44,584 nt of DNA from Ruminococcaceae bacterium UBA2854 (GTDB lineage Bacteria > Bacillota > Clostridia > Oscillospirales > Acutalibacteraceae), in NCBI GenBank assembly GCA_002350765.1, contig DEFK01000033.1, positions 1-44,584 on the forward strand, written 5' to 3'. Positions 16,213 to 24,843 of this stretch are shown piece after piece; the stretch's first letter is position 1, and each line of letters starts with the position of its first letter. The notes under the pieces were generated by a model that was not told the origin of the DNA, did not search any database, and saw only the letters and a list, made by a program, of their open reading frames with translations. A program made the translations under genes and the position numbers.

Positions 16213-16941
16213 TTATTCATAAGAAATATCTAAATCAACATTTCCTTTTATACCTTTTACCTCGCCGTCTTTAGCGTATTGGCATATTTTAAAAGTATTA
16301 TTCGGGGTTTCGGGATTGTATTTATAATCCGCGAGCCAGATATTATAACCCTTAAAATCCTCTTTTTTAAGAATACTGTCCTCGCCGATATAAACCATAG
16401 GCTCGTATCCGAGCTTTTTAACGGTATTCATAAAAACCTTCGCGTATTTTACGCTGTCGCTGTAGCTTACGCTGTCTATCCTCGAGGTATCGCCCTTAAT
16501 ATGCTCGACATCATAAGCGACAGGAAGGCTTATTTTTATATCTCCTAAAGAATTTTTTACGAACTTCGCTTCTTCCTTGGCTTCGGCGGCTGAGGTTGCC
16601 TGGCTGAAAAAGTACACGCCTGTTTTAATCCCGACAGCCTGAGCTTTTTTAAGATTGTAAAGCGCGGTTGTATCCTGATAAATCTGTCCGCTTTCGCCGT
16701 ATCCGCGACCGCCTATTCGAATCATAGCGAAGTCGATATTATCCTTTTTAACCTTTTTCCAGTTTATTTTACCGTTAAAGGAGCTTACGTCTATGCCTTT
16801 TAACGCGGTAGGTTCAGGTTTTCGCGTAGTTATTGCCGCGGTAGTTACAGGTTTATTCGCGGTTTTATCGGCTTTATCGGCGCAGGAAACCGCTGATAAA
16901 GCGAAGATTATAAGTAAAAATAAAAGCAAAAGTTTTTTCAT
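16213..16941 (-). CDS. GH25 lysozyme-family lipoprotein
   Basis: 242 residues. The signal peptide ends in a lipobox with C20 (S-A-V-S-C), so it is anchored outside the membrane. After a Thr/Pro linker the GH25 domain runs from about 48: G-I-D-V-S-S-F-N-G (D51) and the catalytic A-Y-D-V-E pair (D144, E146). I-R-I-G-G-R-G-Y and G-V-Y-F-F-S-Q-A are also family-typical, and the end (N-V-D-L-D-I-S-Y) is the usual D-x-D finish. It should cleave peptidoglycan between MurNAc and GlcNAc. It is divergent from the small gene at 17069. Confidence 0.88.
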   Translation of the reverse strand: MKKLLLLFLLIIFALSAVSCADKADKTANKPVTTAAITTRKPEPTALKGIDVSSFNGKINWKKVKKDNIDFAMIRIGGRGYGESGQIYQDTTALYNLKKAQAVGIKTGVYFFSQATSAAEAKEEAKFVKNSLGDIKISLPVAYDVEHIKGDTSRIDSVSYSDSVKYAKVFMNTVKKLGYEPMVYIGEDSILKKEDFKGYNIWLADYKYNPETPNNTFKICQYAKDGEVKGIKGNVDLDISYE

Positions 16942-16982
16942 ATTATCTCACCCGCCTAAATGTTACCATATTTTTTTATTTT

Positions 16983-17005
16983 AGTAAACAAAATTCTTGT
17001 TTACT
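16983..17005. promoter_or_regulatory. operator-like dyad between divergent genes
   Basis: AGTAAACAA (16983-16991) and TTGTTTACT (16997-17005) are perfect inverted arms around five bases. The dyad abuts the -35 box of the rightward promoter. Confidence 0.5.
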
Positions 17006-17006
17006 G

Positions 17007-17035
17007 TTGATTAAATTGACAATTTGAAGTATAAT
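17007..17035 (+). promoter_or_regulatory. promoter of the 77-residue gene
   Basis: TTGATT (17007-17012), a 17-base spacer and TATAAT (17030-17035). Confidence 0.7.
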
Positions 17036-17068
17036 ATAGTCTATCCTTATAATGAGGGGGTGTAGGCT

Positions 17069-17302
17069 TTGGAAAAACAAATGAGTAAAGAAGAACTGCT
17101 GAAAGCGATTGACGACAGCAAGACTATCGCGCAGCTTTTTACACTTGTTAAGGAACAGAATATTAATATGCGTATGCACACTCTCCACAGCGCGAGTAAT
17201 ATTAAACCGAAACGCCTTGAAATCCGCAATTTCCCGCCTAACACCTCGCATTTCGACCGTCTAAAGGCGGCGGTTAAGCTTACGGTTGAGAATACAAAAT
17301 AA
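17069..17302 (+). CDS. small protein of unknown function
   Basis: 77 residues. The TTG start at 17069 is chosen because GAGGGGG (17054-17060) is eight bases upstream; an ATG at 17081 would be 20 bases away. The protein is mostly helical, soluble and basic at its C-terminal half (N-I-K-P-K-R-L-E-I-R-N-F-P-P-N). It has no cysteine and no membrane segment. It has its own promoter and a strong terminator, so it is a single-gene unit. I do not recognise the family. Confidence 0.65.
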   Translation: MEKQMSKEELLKAIDDSKTIAQLFTLVKEQNINMRMHTLHSASNIKPKRLEIRNFPPNTSHFDRLKAAVKLTVENTK

Positions 17303-17304
17303 CT

Positions 17305-17342
17305 ATCGGAAGGACATTTTTACGGTCTTTCCGATTTTTTCT
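17305..17342 (+). terminator. intrinsic terminator
   Basis: ATCGGAAGGAC pairs with GTCTTTCCGAT (one G-U), followed by TTTTTTC. Confidence 0.85.
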
Positions 17343-17370
17343 TGCTATTTTGAGTTTTTCTTATTATAAT
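17342..17370 (+). promoter_or_regulatory. promoter of the dockerin esterase gene
   Basis: TTGCTA (17342-17347), a 17-base spacer and TATAAT (17365-17370). Confidence 0.7.
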
Positions 17371-17392
17371 GTAATGGAAAGGTGGTTTTAAA

Positions 17393-18928
17393 ATGAAACG
17401 ATTAATAGCAGTTTTATTGGCTTCGATTTTGATTATAAGCGCTGTTCCCGCTTTCGCGTTCTCCGACGGAGAATATAAAAACGGCGACGTTAATATGGAT
17501 AACAGCCTTAACGTAAAGGACGCTACGATGATCCAGCGTTCAGTCGCAAGGCTTGTTGAGCTCGATAATACGCAGAAAAAGCTGGCTGATTTTAACTTGG
17601 ACGGCTCCGTTAACGTAAAGGACGCTACGTTGATTCAGAAGGTCGTAGCAAAGCTTGAGGAAGCTCCCGTTGAGGATACAACTCCCGCCGAAAGTACACC
17701 CGCTGAAACTACTGCTCCCGCGTCGGAAGGCTCTACGGAAACTACCGCGGCTCCCGAAACAACTACAGCTGCTACGGAACCCGTTTCCGAGGTTGCTACC
17801 GCGCCTAATCCGAGCGTTGACAGTAACGTAACTGTGTATTTTACTAACAACAAGAAATGGAATAAGGTTTATTTCTTCCTCTACAATACGGCGACAGCCG
17901 ACGGCCCGAAGGAATGGCCCGGAATACAGATTACAAAGTATACTACGAATTCCAACAACGAAAAGGTTTATTCCTCTACCGTAGACGTTAGTAAATATGA
18001 TAGAATTATATTTAACGACGGCGGCAGTAACCAGACCGTCAATGTCCCCGTAAACCGCGCAAGCTCGGGATTCTTTATCTACGAAAACTCACAGCATACC
18101 CAGAAAGAAAAGCTCGTCGGCACTTACGCCTATAAGGGTGCCGATAAGGGTACCCTGAAGGAGCTGAGCTTCGACTATACTATGGGATATAAGAAGAAGG
18201 TATGGATATGGACTCCCGCGGATTACGATAAAAATTCAAAGGATCCTTATAAAACAATTTATATGCCCGACGGTCAGAATATCTTTGACTTCAATAACGT
18301 TGCGTGGGGCGGCTGGGAAGTATCTGACGCGGTAGAGTCGCTTATGGATAACGGCGGACGCGGTATGATTCTTGTCGGCATTGAGTCTACAGGCTCAAAA
18401 CGCGATACCGAGCTTACTCCAAACCTCGGCGATATCCAGGAAGGCGTCGGAAACCAGTATAAGAACGGTAAGGGTAAGGAGTTCTCCGACTTCGTAGTAA
18501 ATACCGTTATGCCTTACGTTCGAGAGAATTATAATTCCTCAACCGCCAGAAAGGATAATATCGTAGCTGGCTCGAGCTCTGGCGGAATCGAAGCGTTCTA
18601 TATCGGTATGGAGCATTACGATAAATTCAGCGCGATCGGCGCGTTCTCGCCCGCGTTTATTCTGTTCGGTGACGATGTATGGAATTCGTATCTCTCGAAG
18701 TTCGATTTAAGCTCCGAGGATATGCCGAAGCTTTATCTCTACGACGGCAAAGTAGGTCTTGAGGATACTCTTTATCCGTATATCGTGGATATGAATAACC
18801 GTCTTGTTAAGGGCGGATACGATAAGGATAAGATTAAGTTCGTTATCGAAAAGCCCGCCGAGCATAACGAGGCGTGGTGGAGAATAGTATTCCCCGAGTT
18901 TTTAGACTGGGGAGTAATAAGTAATTGA
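17393..18928 (+). CDS. secreted dockerin / starch-binding module / CE1-like esterase
   Basis: 511 residues with a signal peptide (1-22). A type I dockerin (31-88) has two calcium-binding repeats, G-D-V-N-M-D-N-S-L-N-V-K-D-A-T and A-D-F-N-L-D-G-S-V-N-V-K-D-A-T. A Thr/Pro/Ala linker (about 90-140) and a CBM26-like module (about 145-225, with E-W-P-G) follow. The alpha/beta-hydrolase esterase domain (about 250-511) has nucleophile S395 in G-S-S-S-G-G and a late His in A-E-H-N-E-A-W-W, as in Esterase-D/CE1-type enzymes. The dockerin would plug it into a cohesin scaffold with the amylase at 31691. An esterase on a starch-binding module is unusual; its substrate is unknown. The stop codon lies in a heptad array. 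Confidence 0.88.
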   Translation: MKRLIAVLLASILIISAVPAFAFSDGEYKNGDVNMDNSLNVKDATMIQRSVARLVELDNTQKKLADFNLDGSVNVKDATLIQKVVAKLEEAPVEDTTPAESTPAETTAPASEGSTETTAAPETTTAATEPVSEVATAPNPSVDSNVTVYFTNNKKWNKVYFFLYNTATADGPKEWPGIQITKYTTNSNNEKVYSSTVDVSKYDRIIFNDGGSNQTVNVPVNRASSGFFIYENSQHTQKEKLVGTYAYKGADKGTLKELSFDYTMGYKKKVWIWTPADYDKNSKDPYKTIYMPDGQNIFDFNNVAWGGWEVSDAVESLMDNGGRGMILVGIESTGSKRDTELTPNLGDIQEGVGNQYKNGKGKEFSDFVVNTVMPYVRENYNSSTARKDNIVAGSSSGGIEAFYIGMEHYDKFSAIGAFSPAFILFGDDVWNSYLSKFDLSSEDMPKLYLYDGKVGLEDTLYPYIVDMNNRLVKGGYDKDKIKFVIEKPAEHNEAWWRIVFPEFLDWGVISN

Positions 18929-18957
18929 GAATTGAGAATGGAGAATTGAGAATTTAT
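18923..18957. repeat. heptad array overlapping the esterase stop codon
   Basis: AATTGAG, AATTGAG, AATGGAG, AATTGAG, AATTTAT. The TGA stop of the esterase gene (18926-18928) is part of the first unit. Confidence 0.8.
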
Positions 18958-18973
18958 TGACTTGGAGATAAAA

Positions 18974-19903
18974 ATGATATTTAATAATGTATTGGAAGCG
19001 GTAGGACAAACTCCGCTTATAAGACTAAACAGAATGGTAGACGACGACAGCGCCGATATACTCGTAAAATTCGAGGCGCTTAACGTCGGCGGTTCTATAA
19101 AAACCCGAACCGCGCTGAATATGATAACCCAGGCTGAAAATCAAGGGCTTATCAATAAGGACAGCATAATTGTTGAACCCACAAGCGGAAACCAGGGTAT
19201 AGGACTTGCGCTTGTCGGAGCGGTAAAGGGCTATAGAACGATTATAATTATGCCCGACTCCGTAAGCGAGGAGCGCCGTAAGCTTATCCGCCATTACGGC
19301 GCGGAGGTTAAGCTTATCCACGATGCGGGCGATATAGGCGCGTGTATAGACGAGTGCCTGAAAACGGCGCTGAGAATGCGCGATAAGGACAAGCGTGTCT
19401 TTGTTACCCAGCAGTTCGAGAATATAAATAACGTAAAAGCGCATAAAAAATATACCGCGCTCGAGATTATGCAGCAGTGCGCCGACCCGATCGACGGCTT
19501 CTGCTCGGGAATAGGTACGGGCGGTACAATTACGGGTATCGGCGAGGTGCTTAAAGCGCAGTATCCCGATATCGAAATCTGGGCGGTTGAGCCCGAAAAC
19601 GCCGCTATTTTAGCGGGCGGTACAATCGGTACACACCTGCAAATGGGAATCGGCGACGGTATTATCCCCGATATCCTGAACCGCGATATTTACGATAATA
19701 TATATGTTGTAACCGACGAGGAAGCTCTCGATACCGCTAAACGCTTAGCGAGAGAAGAAGGCTTAATGTGCGGAATCTCCGCGGGTACAAATGTAGCGGC
19801 GGCTCTTAAGCTCGCTAAAAAGCTCGGTAAAGGAAAAACGGTAGTAACCGTACTCCCCGATACCGCCGAGAGATATTTCTCGACACCATTGTTTGAGGAA
19901 TAA
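18974..19903 (+). CDS. PLP-dependent cysteine-synthase-family enzyme (variant motifs)
   Basis: 309 residues; ATG 18974 is chosen because GGAG (18964-18967) sits just upstream, which excludes a TTG at 18962. Fold type II PLP enzyme: K43 in G-G-S-I-K-T-R is the Schiff-base lysine, residues 70-75 T-S-G-N-Q-G bind the substrate, and G-I-G-T-G-G-T binds the PLP phosphate. Typical O-acetylserine sulfhydrylases have S-V-K-D-R and T-S-G-N-T-G; the T and Q changes here suggest a separate subgroup, perhaps with another substrate. No serine acetyltransferase or sulfur gene is near. Cysteine synthase is the default annotation. Confidence 0.8.
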   Translation: MIFNNVLEAVGQTPLIRLNRMVDDDSADILVKFEALNVGGSIKTRTALNMITQAENQGLINKDSIIVEPTSGNQGIGLALVGAVKGYRTIIIMPDSVSEERRKLIRHYGAEVKLIHDAGDIGACIDECLKTALRMRDKDKRVFVTQQFENINNVKAHKKYTALEIMQQCADPIDGFCSGIGTGGTITGIGEVLKAQYPDIEIWAVEPENAAILAGGTIGTHLQMGIGDGIIPDILNRDIYDNIYVVTDEEALDTAKRLAREEGLMCGISAGTNVAAALKLAKKLGKGKTVVTVLPDTAERYFSTPLFEE

Positions 19904-19910
19904 GCTTTTT

Positions 19911-20196
19911 AGTTAATAGGTAAAAGTTAATAGGTAAGAGTTAATAGGTAAGAGTTAATGGTCGAGAAGATAGCGTTATAGATTATCAACGCTGTTTTCC
20001 CGACCATTTATTATAGGATTTAGGGTTTAGGATGTAGGATTTAGGGAATGTCGGGCAGATAGAATAGTTAGAAAAAAACACTTTTGTTCCCGACTGTATA
20101 AATAAGAATACGGTCGGGTGACAGTGGTTAATTTCAAAACCATTCTGTCTGCCCGACCGAAACTTTTACCTTTTATCTATTAACTTTTATCTTACT
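19911..20196. repeat. foldback element 3: heptad arrays around three hairpin cores
   Basis: Left array 19911-19959 alternates AGTTAAT and AGGTAAR (14-base period). A core follows (19959-20005, GGTCGAG ... CCCGACC). Then come a GGATTTA/GGGTTTA array (20016-20043), a second core (20049-20095, TGTCGGGCAGATAGAATAG ... GTTCCCGAC), an inverted core (20112-20160) and the right array ACTTTTA, CCTTTTA, TCTATTA, ACTTTTA (20162-20189). The right array is the reverse complement of the left one and touches the DUF1015 stop. It lies between convergent genes and holds no coding sequence. Confidence 0.8.
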
Positions 20197-21382
20197 TTAT
20201 CTTCCTCGCTTCGATATAGAAGCGTTTATCCGCCGCGTGACCCATAGAGAAGGTCTTTCTCGGAAGCGAGCCGTCAGCCGCGATAGCGGGGAAGAGCTCG
20301 GATTTTTTCATACCGTCGAATAAAAATCCTAAGGTGTTAGGCGCTTTACATAGTGTACGAACAGTTTCGCTTCCGTGGATATAGTCCACTCTCGCGTTAG
20401 GATGCGCCTGGATATAGCGGTCGATGTATGTCTGTAATGTGCCGATAGGCAGCTTAGCGGTCGATTTAACCTCGATGAAACCGCTCTTTTTAGTCGATAC
20501 ATACTCGAACCATTGAGTGCCGTCGCCGCCCATATGGTCGGTGTAGATTTTAAAATGCTCAATAAACTCGACAGGGTCTACATTAAAGAGTACGCGGTAA
20601 ATCGGCTCGAACTCAATACTCTTATCGTGGATATTTACAAGCTCAACGAGCGCGTATCTCTGCTTAGGATCTTTGGAAAGGTTGTAACATTCCTTAGCGG
20701 TCGCGAGCGAATGGTTGCCGTCGCCTACCGCGAAGAGCATACCGTCCTTCTTGCCTTTTAAGAGCTTGTCGAGCGAATTCTGGACTTTATTAATTGACTT
20801 CTTATCCAAAAACCAGCCCTTAACAACTCCGCCGCCCTTCATAAGCCTGAAATCATAAGCGGGCTTGTAGTCGTCTTTATTCTTGCTTAGCGGTTCGATA
20901 ACCGAAAGCTCGGGATCGTCCACTAAAAGCATAATGTGCGGCATTTCTAAAGAAGCGTTCTTTCTGATTTCAATACGGGGAGGAAGTCTGTCGATTACGG
21001 TTGCTTCCGTAGCTCTGATAAGCGCGTCCGTACCGCTCGTGTACTCGTATTCCTCCAGGTCGATAAGACCGACAACGCCTCGGCGTACAGTATGGTTAGA
21101 TTCACGCTCGACGTAAATCATACTGTCCTTAAACTCGTCGAACACATCCGACTCAAGGTATTCCTCCATCGTTTCGTTGATGTCGTCAATACGCTCTTGG
21201 TTGTTCTTTTTCAGATACACTTCGGGGAGAATGATGTTTAAAGCGGAGGGATAACCCTCAACCATTCTCTCAACATCCATCCAGTAGTCACGCTCGGAAG
21301 TATACTGGTCGCAGGCAACTACCGCCCATTTTTCAAAATTATCCTTTGGTAAAAGAATATCAGCAGGAAAAAAATGACTCAT
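20192..21382 (-). CDS. DUF1015 family protein
   Basis: 396 residues. The ATG at 21382 is chosen because GAGGTG precedes it; a TTG at 21403 is unlikely as it would contain that site. The family is recognised from F-P-A-D-I-L-L-P and A-C-D-Q-Y-T-S-E near the N-terminus and the central F-A-V-G-D-G-N-H-S-L-A-T-A-K motif. Late G-S-E-T-V-R and G-F-L-F-D-G-M-K-K blocks also fit. DUF1015 proteins are soluble and often lie near serine or phosphoglycerate metabolism genes, but their reaction is not established. It is convergent with the cysteine-synthase-like gene, and only a repeat element separates the two. Confidence 0.85.
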   Translation of the reverse strand: MSHFFPADILLPKDNFEKWAVVACDQYTSERDYWMDVERMVEGYPSALNIILPEVYLKKNNQERIDDINETMEEYLESDVFDEFKDSMIYVERESNHTVRRGVVGLIDLEEYEYTSGTDALIRATEATVIDRLPPRIEIRKNASLEMPHIMLLVDDPELSVIEPLSKNKDDYKPAYDFRLMKGGGVVKGWFLDKKSINKVQNSLDKLLKGKKDGMLFAVGDGNHSLATAKECYNLSKDPKQRYALVELVNIHDKSIEFEPIYRVLFNVDPVEFIEHFKIYTDHMGGDGTQWFEYVSTKKSGFIEVKSTAKLPIGTLQTYIDRYIQAHPNARVDYIHGSETVRTLCKAPNTLGFLFDGMKKSELFPAIAADGSLPRKTFSMGHAADKRFYIEARKIK

Positions 21383-21505
21383 ATCGCACCTCGGTTTTAT
21401 CAATCAAAAATTCCATCCATCCTTTTAATTCTACCATATTCCGACAATTTTTGACTATCATAAAGGAATTAAAATCAATAAGTAATACAGTTTAATAAGC
21501 GAAAA

Positions 21506-21538
21506 AAGGGGTTCGACTCTGTTTTGAGCCGAACCCTT
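21506..21538 (-). terminator. terminator of the L,D-transpeptidase gene
   Basis: On the minus strand GGGTTCG pairs with CGAACCC around an inner CTC/GAG pair, followed by CCTTTTTTC. Confidence 0.8.
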
Positions 21539-21554
21539 AATGATTTTATATAAA

Positions 21555-23309
21555 TTAGTAAATGATAACGGGCATACCTACGTAGGCTTTGGAGTAGATC
21601 TTAGCTACCGCTGATGTAGGTGTATTTACGCAACCGTGCGAGCCTCTTGACGAATTCTTATAAAGCTCTCCGCCGAAGTTAGGCTGCCAGCTCGCGTCGT
21701 GGATACCCTGACCGTCGCCTGTAAATCCGAGCCAGTAACTTACCGTTACGTTCCAGGAGCTTCCGCCGTATGAGCCGCTGAGGGTAGCGGGGGACTTTTT
21801 GCTGAGAACGCAGTGGTAACCGGGAGTAGTTCTTCTGGAGTTGTAAGCGTAACCTGTGATTACGGGAGTCTTGCAGTAAAGCTTGTTGTTTACGTACATA
21901 AACATCTGCTGGGTTTCAATACAAACCTCAACCCATGTTCCCGAAACACTCTTGCCGTAAGCTGTGTTGGAAGCGGTTACGTTGAAGGTCTTGGCTGAGC
22001 CGTAAACCTTCTGTCCGCCTGCTGTCTTATAAGAACGGAGACGGAAAGTATATGTCTTGTTGGTCTTTAACTTACCTGTGAGGTAGTTTGTGTAGGAGGT
22101 GTTAGCCTTAACGAGCCATTTGCCGTTAGACTTCTTAACCGCGATTTCGTAACCCGAAGCGCCGCTTGTGGGCTTCCAGCTGAACAATCCGCGCTTTAAG
22201 TAGGTCTTGACCGTAACGCCGTTAACACCGTTTACCGCGGTAGTGGTTTTAAGAGCCTTGAACGCGCCCTTGTAATCCTTACCCTTAACGGTTCTTATAC
22301 CTCTTACTTTATACTTATAGGTTTTACCTGTAGTAACCTTGCTGTCTACGAAAGCTCTTGATTTTGTAGTAGTAAGCTTAGTGTACTTTGTCTTAGCTTC
22401 TTTTCTGTAAACCTCGTATTTGTTAGCCTTAGCGACCTTGCTCCACGCGATTTTAATCTTAGTGGTAGTAGCTTTTTTGTTAATAAGCTTCTTGGGAGCA
22501 GCGGGGCTTACAACAGCCGTAACTGTTTTACCTGTACTCTGGTTGGAAACGGAGTTGGATGTTCTCTTAACCTTAACCTTGTACTTGTAAATATAGCCTG
22601 ATTTAAGGCCTGTGTTCTCGATAGCTGTGGTAGTTTTCTTAGCTGTCTTAATGGTTTTGTAAGCGGAGAATTTGCCGTCGGAGCCCTCGTCGGAGCGCTG
22701 GATAACGTAGTTTGTAGCGTCGGCTTTCTTTGACCACTTAATTGTTATGGAGTTTGTAGTTCTCTTAGAAACCTTAACCTTGGATACGTTAGTCGGCTTA
22801 GTCATAGTGGAAACAGTTTTAGAGGCGCTTGTTTTTGTGATATTGCCCTCTGTTCTCTTAGCTACGATTTTATACTTATAAACCTTACCCGCTGTAATGT
22901 TGGCGGTATTTTTATAAGCTGTGATGTCCATGTTATCAATAGTCTTGATTACGGAGTAGCCGCCCATTTTGCCGTTTGACTTTTCGTCGGCTCTGCTGAT
23001 AACATAGCTTGTGGCGTCTTTAACCTTGTCCCATCTGATGATAATATAATCAGCGGCGGTTTCCTTAACCTTAAAGTTCTCGGGAGCGTTGGGAGTTACA
23101 ACATATGGTACCGTAGTAACGGGCTGAGTTGTTTCGGGAGCCGTTGTTTCGGGAACAGTTGTATCAGGCTCTGTAGGATCGGGAACTAAAACGGGTTCAT
23201 CGCTTACAGCCGTCGCGGTTGTTTCAGCCGCGTTAGCCGCTGTTACAGCGAACGGGATCATTGAAGCGATAATTACCGCTGAAAGTAAAAGTGATACGAA
23301 TTTCTTCAT
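21555..23309 (-). CDS. secreted fibronectin-III / L,D-transpeptidase (YkuD)
   Basis: 584 residues from ATG 23309 (GAAAGGAAG upstream). Signal peptide to about 28, then a Thr/Pro-rich linker (about 35-75). Four fibronectin type III repeats follow (about 78-370, each with I-x-W-x-K and K-Y-K-V/I-x-x-K-R signatures), then one degenerate repeat (about 375-450). The C-terminal YkuD domain (about 455-584) carries G-I-H-D and the catalytic S-H-G-C-V-N motif (H558, C560). Such enzymes make 3-3 cross-links in peptidoglycan or attach proteins to it. It is monocistronic. A fibronectin fragment of similar type is found as a pseudogene at 30735-30860. Confidence 0.9.
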   Translation of the reverse strand: MKKFVSLLLSAVIIASMIPFAVTAANAAETTATAVSDEPVLVPDPTEPDTTVPETTAPETTQPVTTVPYVVTPNAPENFKVKETAADYIIIRWDKVKDATSYVISRADEKSNGKMGGYSVIKTIDNMDITAYKNTANITAGKVYKYKIVAKRTEGNITKTSASKTVSTMTKPTNVSKVKVSKRTTNSITIKWSKKADATNYVIQRSDEGSDGKFSAYKTIKTAKKTTTAIENTGLKSGYIYKYKVKVKRTSNSVSNQSTGKTVTAVVSPAAPKKLINKKATTTKIKIAWSKVAKANKYEVYRKEAKTKYTKLTTTKSRAFVDSKVTTGKTYKYKVRGIRTVKGKDYKGAFKALKTTTAVNGVNGVTVKTYLKRGLFSWKPTSGASGYEIAVKKSNGKWLVKANTSYTNYLTGKLKTNKTYTFRLRSYKTAGGQKVYGSAKTFNVTASNTAYGKSVSGTWVEVCIETQQMFMYVNNKLYCKTPVITGYAYNSRRTTPGYHCVLSKKSPATLSGSYGGSSWNVTVSYWLGFTGDGQGIHDASWQPNFGGELYKNSSRGSHGCVNTPTSAVAKIYSKAYVGMPVIIY

Positions 23310-23536
23310 ATGTATATCTTCCTTTCTTTTGATTATTGAGTGTGAATACAATATAGTATTACATACTTGTAATCTTAATTTTACCGCTTATTTGTGCGAT
23401 TTACAAGCCTTTTTTATAAGATTTTTTATTTTTGGAAATAGTGTACAAATAATTGTAAATAGGGTGTTTATAATTAATACTTATATGCAACAAAAAAGCT
23501 CGAAAAACGCGATAAAACGCCGTTTGTACATTAAGG

Positions 23537-23565
23537 TTGCTATTTTTGGAAAAATCAACTATAAT
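23537..23565 (+). promoter_or_regulatory. promoter of the DUF951-prfA-sua5-coaE operon
   Basis: TTGCTA (23537-23542), a 17-base spacer and TATAAT (23560-23565). Confidence 0.75.
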
Positions 23566-23587
23566 ATAATTATCTATGGAGGAATAT

Positions 23588-23770
23588 ATGGAACTGAAAA
23601 TCGGAGACAAAATCGAAATGAAAAAGCCACATCCCTGCGGCAGTAAGGAGTTTACGCTGTTAAGGATAGGAATGGATTTTAAAATCCGTTGCGAGGGCTG
23701 CGGACGCGAGGTTATGGCGCCGAGAAAAAAGATAGAGAAAAACATAAAGAAGGTAATACAGAGTGTTTGA
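23588..23770 (+). CDS. DUF951 family small protein
   Basis: 60 residues; ATG 23588 follows GGAGGA (23578-23583), so the in-frame ATG at 23576 is not used. The family pattern is intact: K-K-P-H-P-C-G (C17), L-R-I-G-M-D-F-K-I-R-C-E-G-C (C35, C38), R-K-K-I-E-K-N. Three cysteines and a histidine may form a zinc site. DUF951 genes often stand beside housekeeping translation genes, as here with prfA, which overlaps it by 8 bases. The role is not known. Confidence 0.9.
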   Translation: MELKIGDKIEMKKPHPCGSKEFTLLRIGMDFKIRCEGCGREVMAPRKKIEKNIKKVIQSV

Positions 23771-24839
23771 GAAAATAGAAATTTTTGATAAACGTTACAG
23801 CGAACTGAATAAGAAAATATACGAGCCGAGTATCGCCGCGAACGTGGATGAATACCAGAAGATTATGAAGGAAATCCGCGAGCTCGAGCCCGTTGTAATG
23901 AAGTACCGAGAGTATAAAGAAGCCCTTTCGACAATCGACGACAGTATGGAGATTTTAAACGACTCCTCTATGGACGCCGATATGAAGGAGCTCGCCCAGC
24001 TCGAGCTTGACGAGGCTAAAAAGTCGGTCGAGAGTATTTCCGACGAATTAAAGATTTTACTGCTTCCCAAGGACCCTAACGACGACAGAAACGTAATCGT
24101 TGAGATCCGCGGAGGCGCGGGCGGTGAGGAAAGCGCGCTGTTTTCGGCGGTGCTTTACCGTATGTACACTATGTACGCCGAGACTAAGGGCTTTAAAACC
24201 GAGCTGATTAACGCTAACGAAACCGAGCTCGGCGGTTTTAAGGAAGTTTCGTTTATGATAAACGGCGACGGCGCTTACAGCCGATTTAAGTACGAGAGCG
24301 GCGTCCACCGCGTACAGCGTGTTCCAGAAACCGAAAGCCAGGGCCGTATCCATACCTCGACTACGACAGTAGCAGTGCTCCCCGAAGCCGATGAGGTTGA
24401 GATGGAAATTAACCCCAAGGATTTAAAGATAGATACCTTCCGAAGCTCAGGCGCTGGCGGACAGCATATCAATAAAACTTCTTCGGCAATTCGAATTACC
24501 CATCTTCCTACGGGTATGGTTGTAGAGTGCCAGGACGAGAGAAGCCAGTATAAAAATAAAGATAAAGCGATGAAGGTTTTAAAATCGCGTCTGCTTCAGG
24601 AAAAACAGCAGGCTCAGGACAGCGCTATTTCCGCCGAGAGAAAATCTCAGGTAGGAAGCGGCGACCGAAGCGAGCGTATAAGAACCTATAACTATCCCCA
24701 GGGACGTCTTACCGACCACCGTATCGGGCTTACGCTCTATAAGCTCGAGGATATTTTAAACGGTGATTTGGACGAGGTTATAGACTCGCTTGTAGCCGCT
24801 GACAGAGCGGAAAAGCTAAAGGCTAGTATGGAAAGCTGA
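23763..24839 (+). CDS. prfA: peptide chain release factor 1
   Basis: 358 residues, standard length. It recognises UAA/UAG stop codons and releases the peptide. The catalytic G-G-Q is at 232-234 (S-G-A-G-G-Q-H-I-N-K-T-S-S-A) and the tripeptide P-E-T codon-recognition element is in R-V-P-E-T-E-S. It starts with GTG at 23763 after AAGAAGG and overlaps DUF951 by 8 bases. The next gene begins 4 bases after the stop. No prmC methyltransferase gene is adjacent, though it usually is in Firmicutes. Confidence 0.96.
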   Translation: MFEKIEIFDKRYSELNKKIYEPSIAANVDEYQKIMKEIRELEPVVMKYREYKEALSTIDDSMEILNDSSMDADMKELAQLELDEAKKSVESISDELKILLLPKDPNDDRNVIVEIRGGAGGEESALFSAVLYRMYTMYAETKGFKTELINANETELGGFKEVSFMINGDGAYSRFKYESGVHRVQRVPETESQGRIHTSTTTVAVLPEADEVEMEINPKDLKIDTFRSSGAGGQHINKTSSAIRITHLPTGMVVECQDERSQYKNKDKAMKVLKSRLLQEKQQAQDSAISAERKSQVGSGDRSERIRTYNYPQGRLTDHRIGLTLYKLEDILNGDLDEVIDSLVAADRAEKLKASMES

Positions 24840-24843
24840 TTTG

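Noticed and set aside
23401..23745. Minus-strand 114-residue frame over the DUF951 gene
   Set aside because: Antisense to the conserved DUF951 pattern and its promoter.
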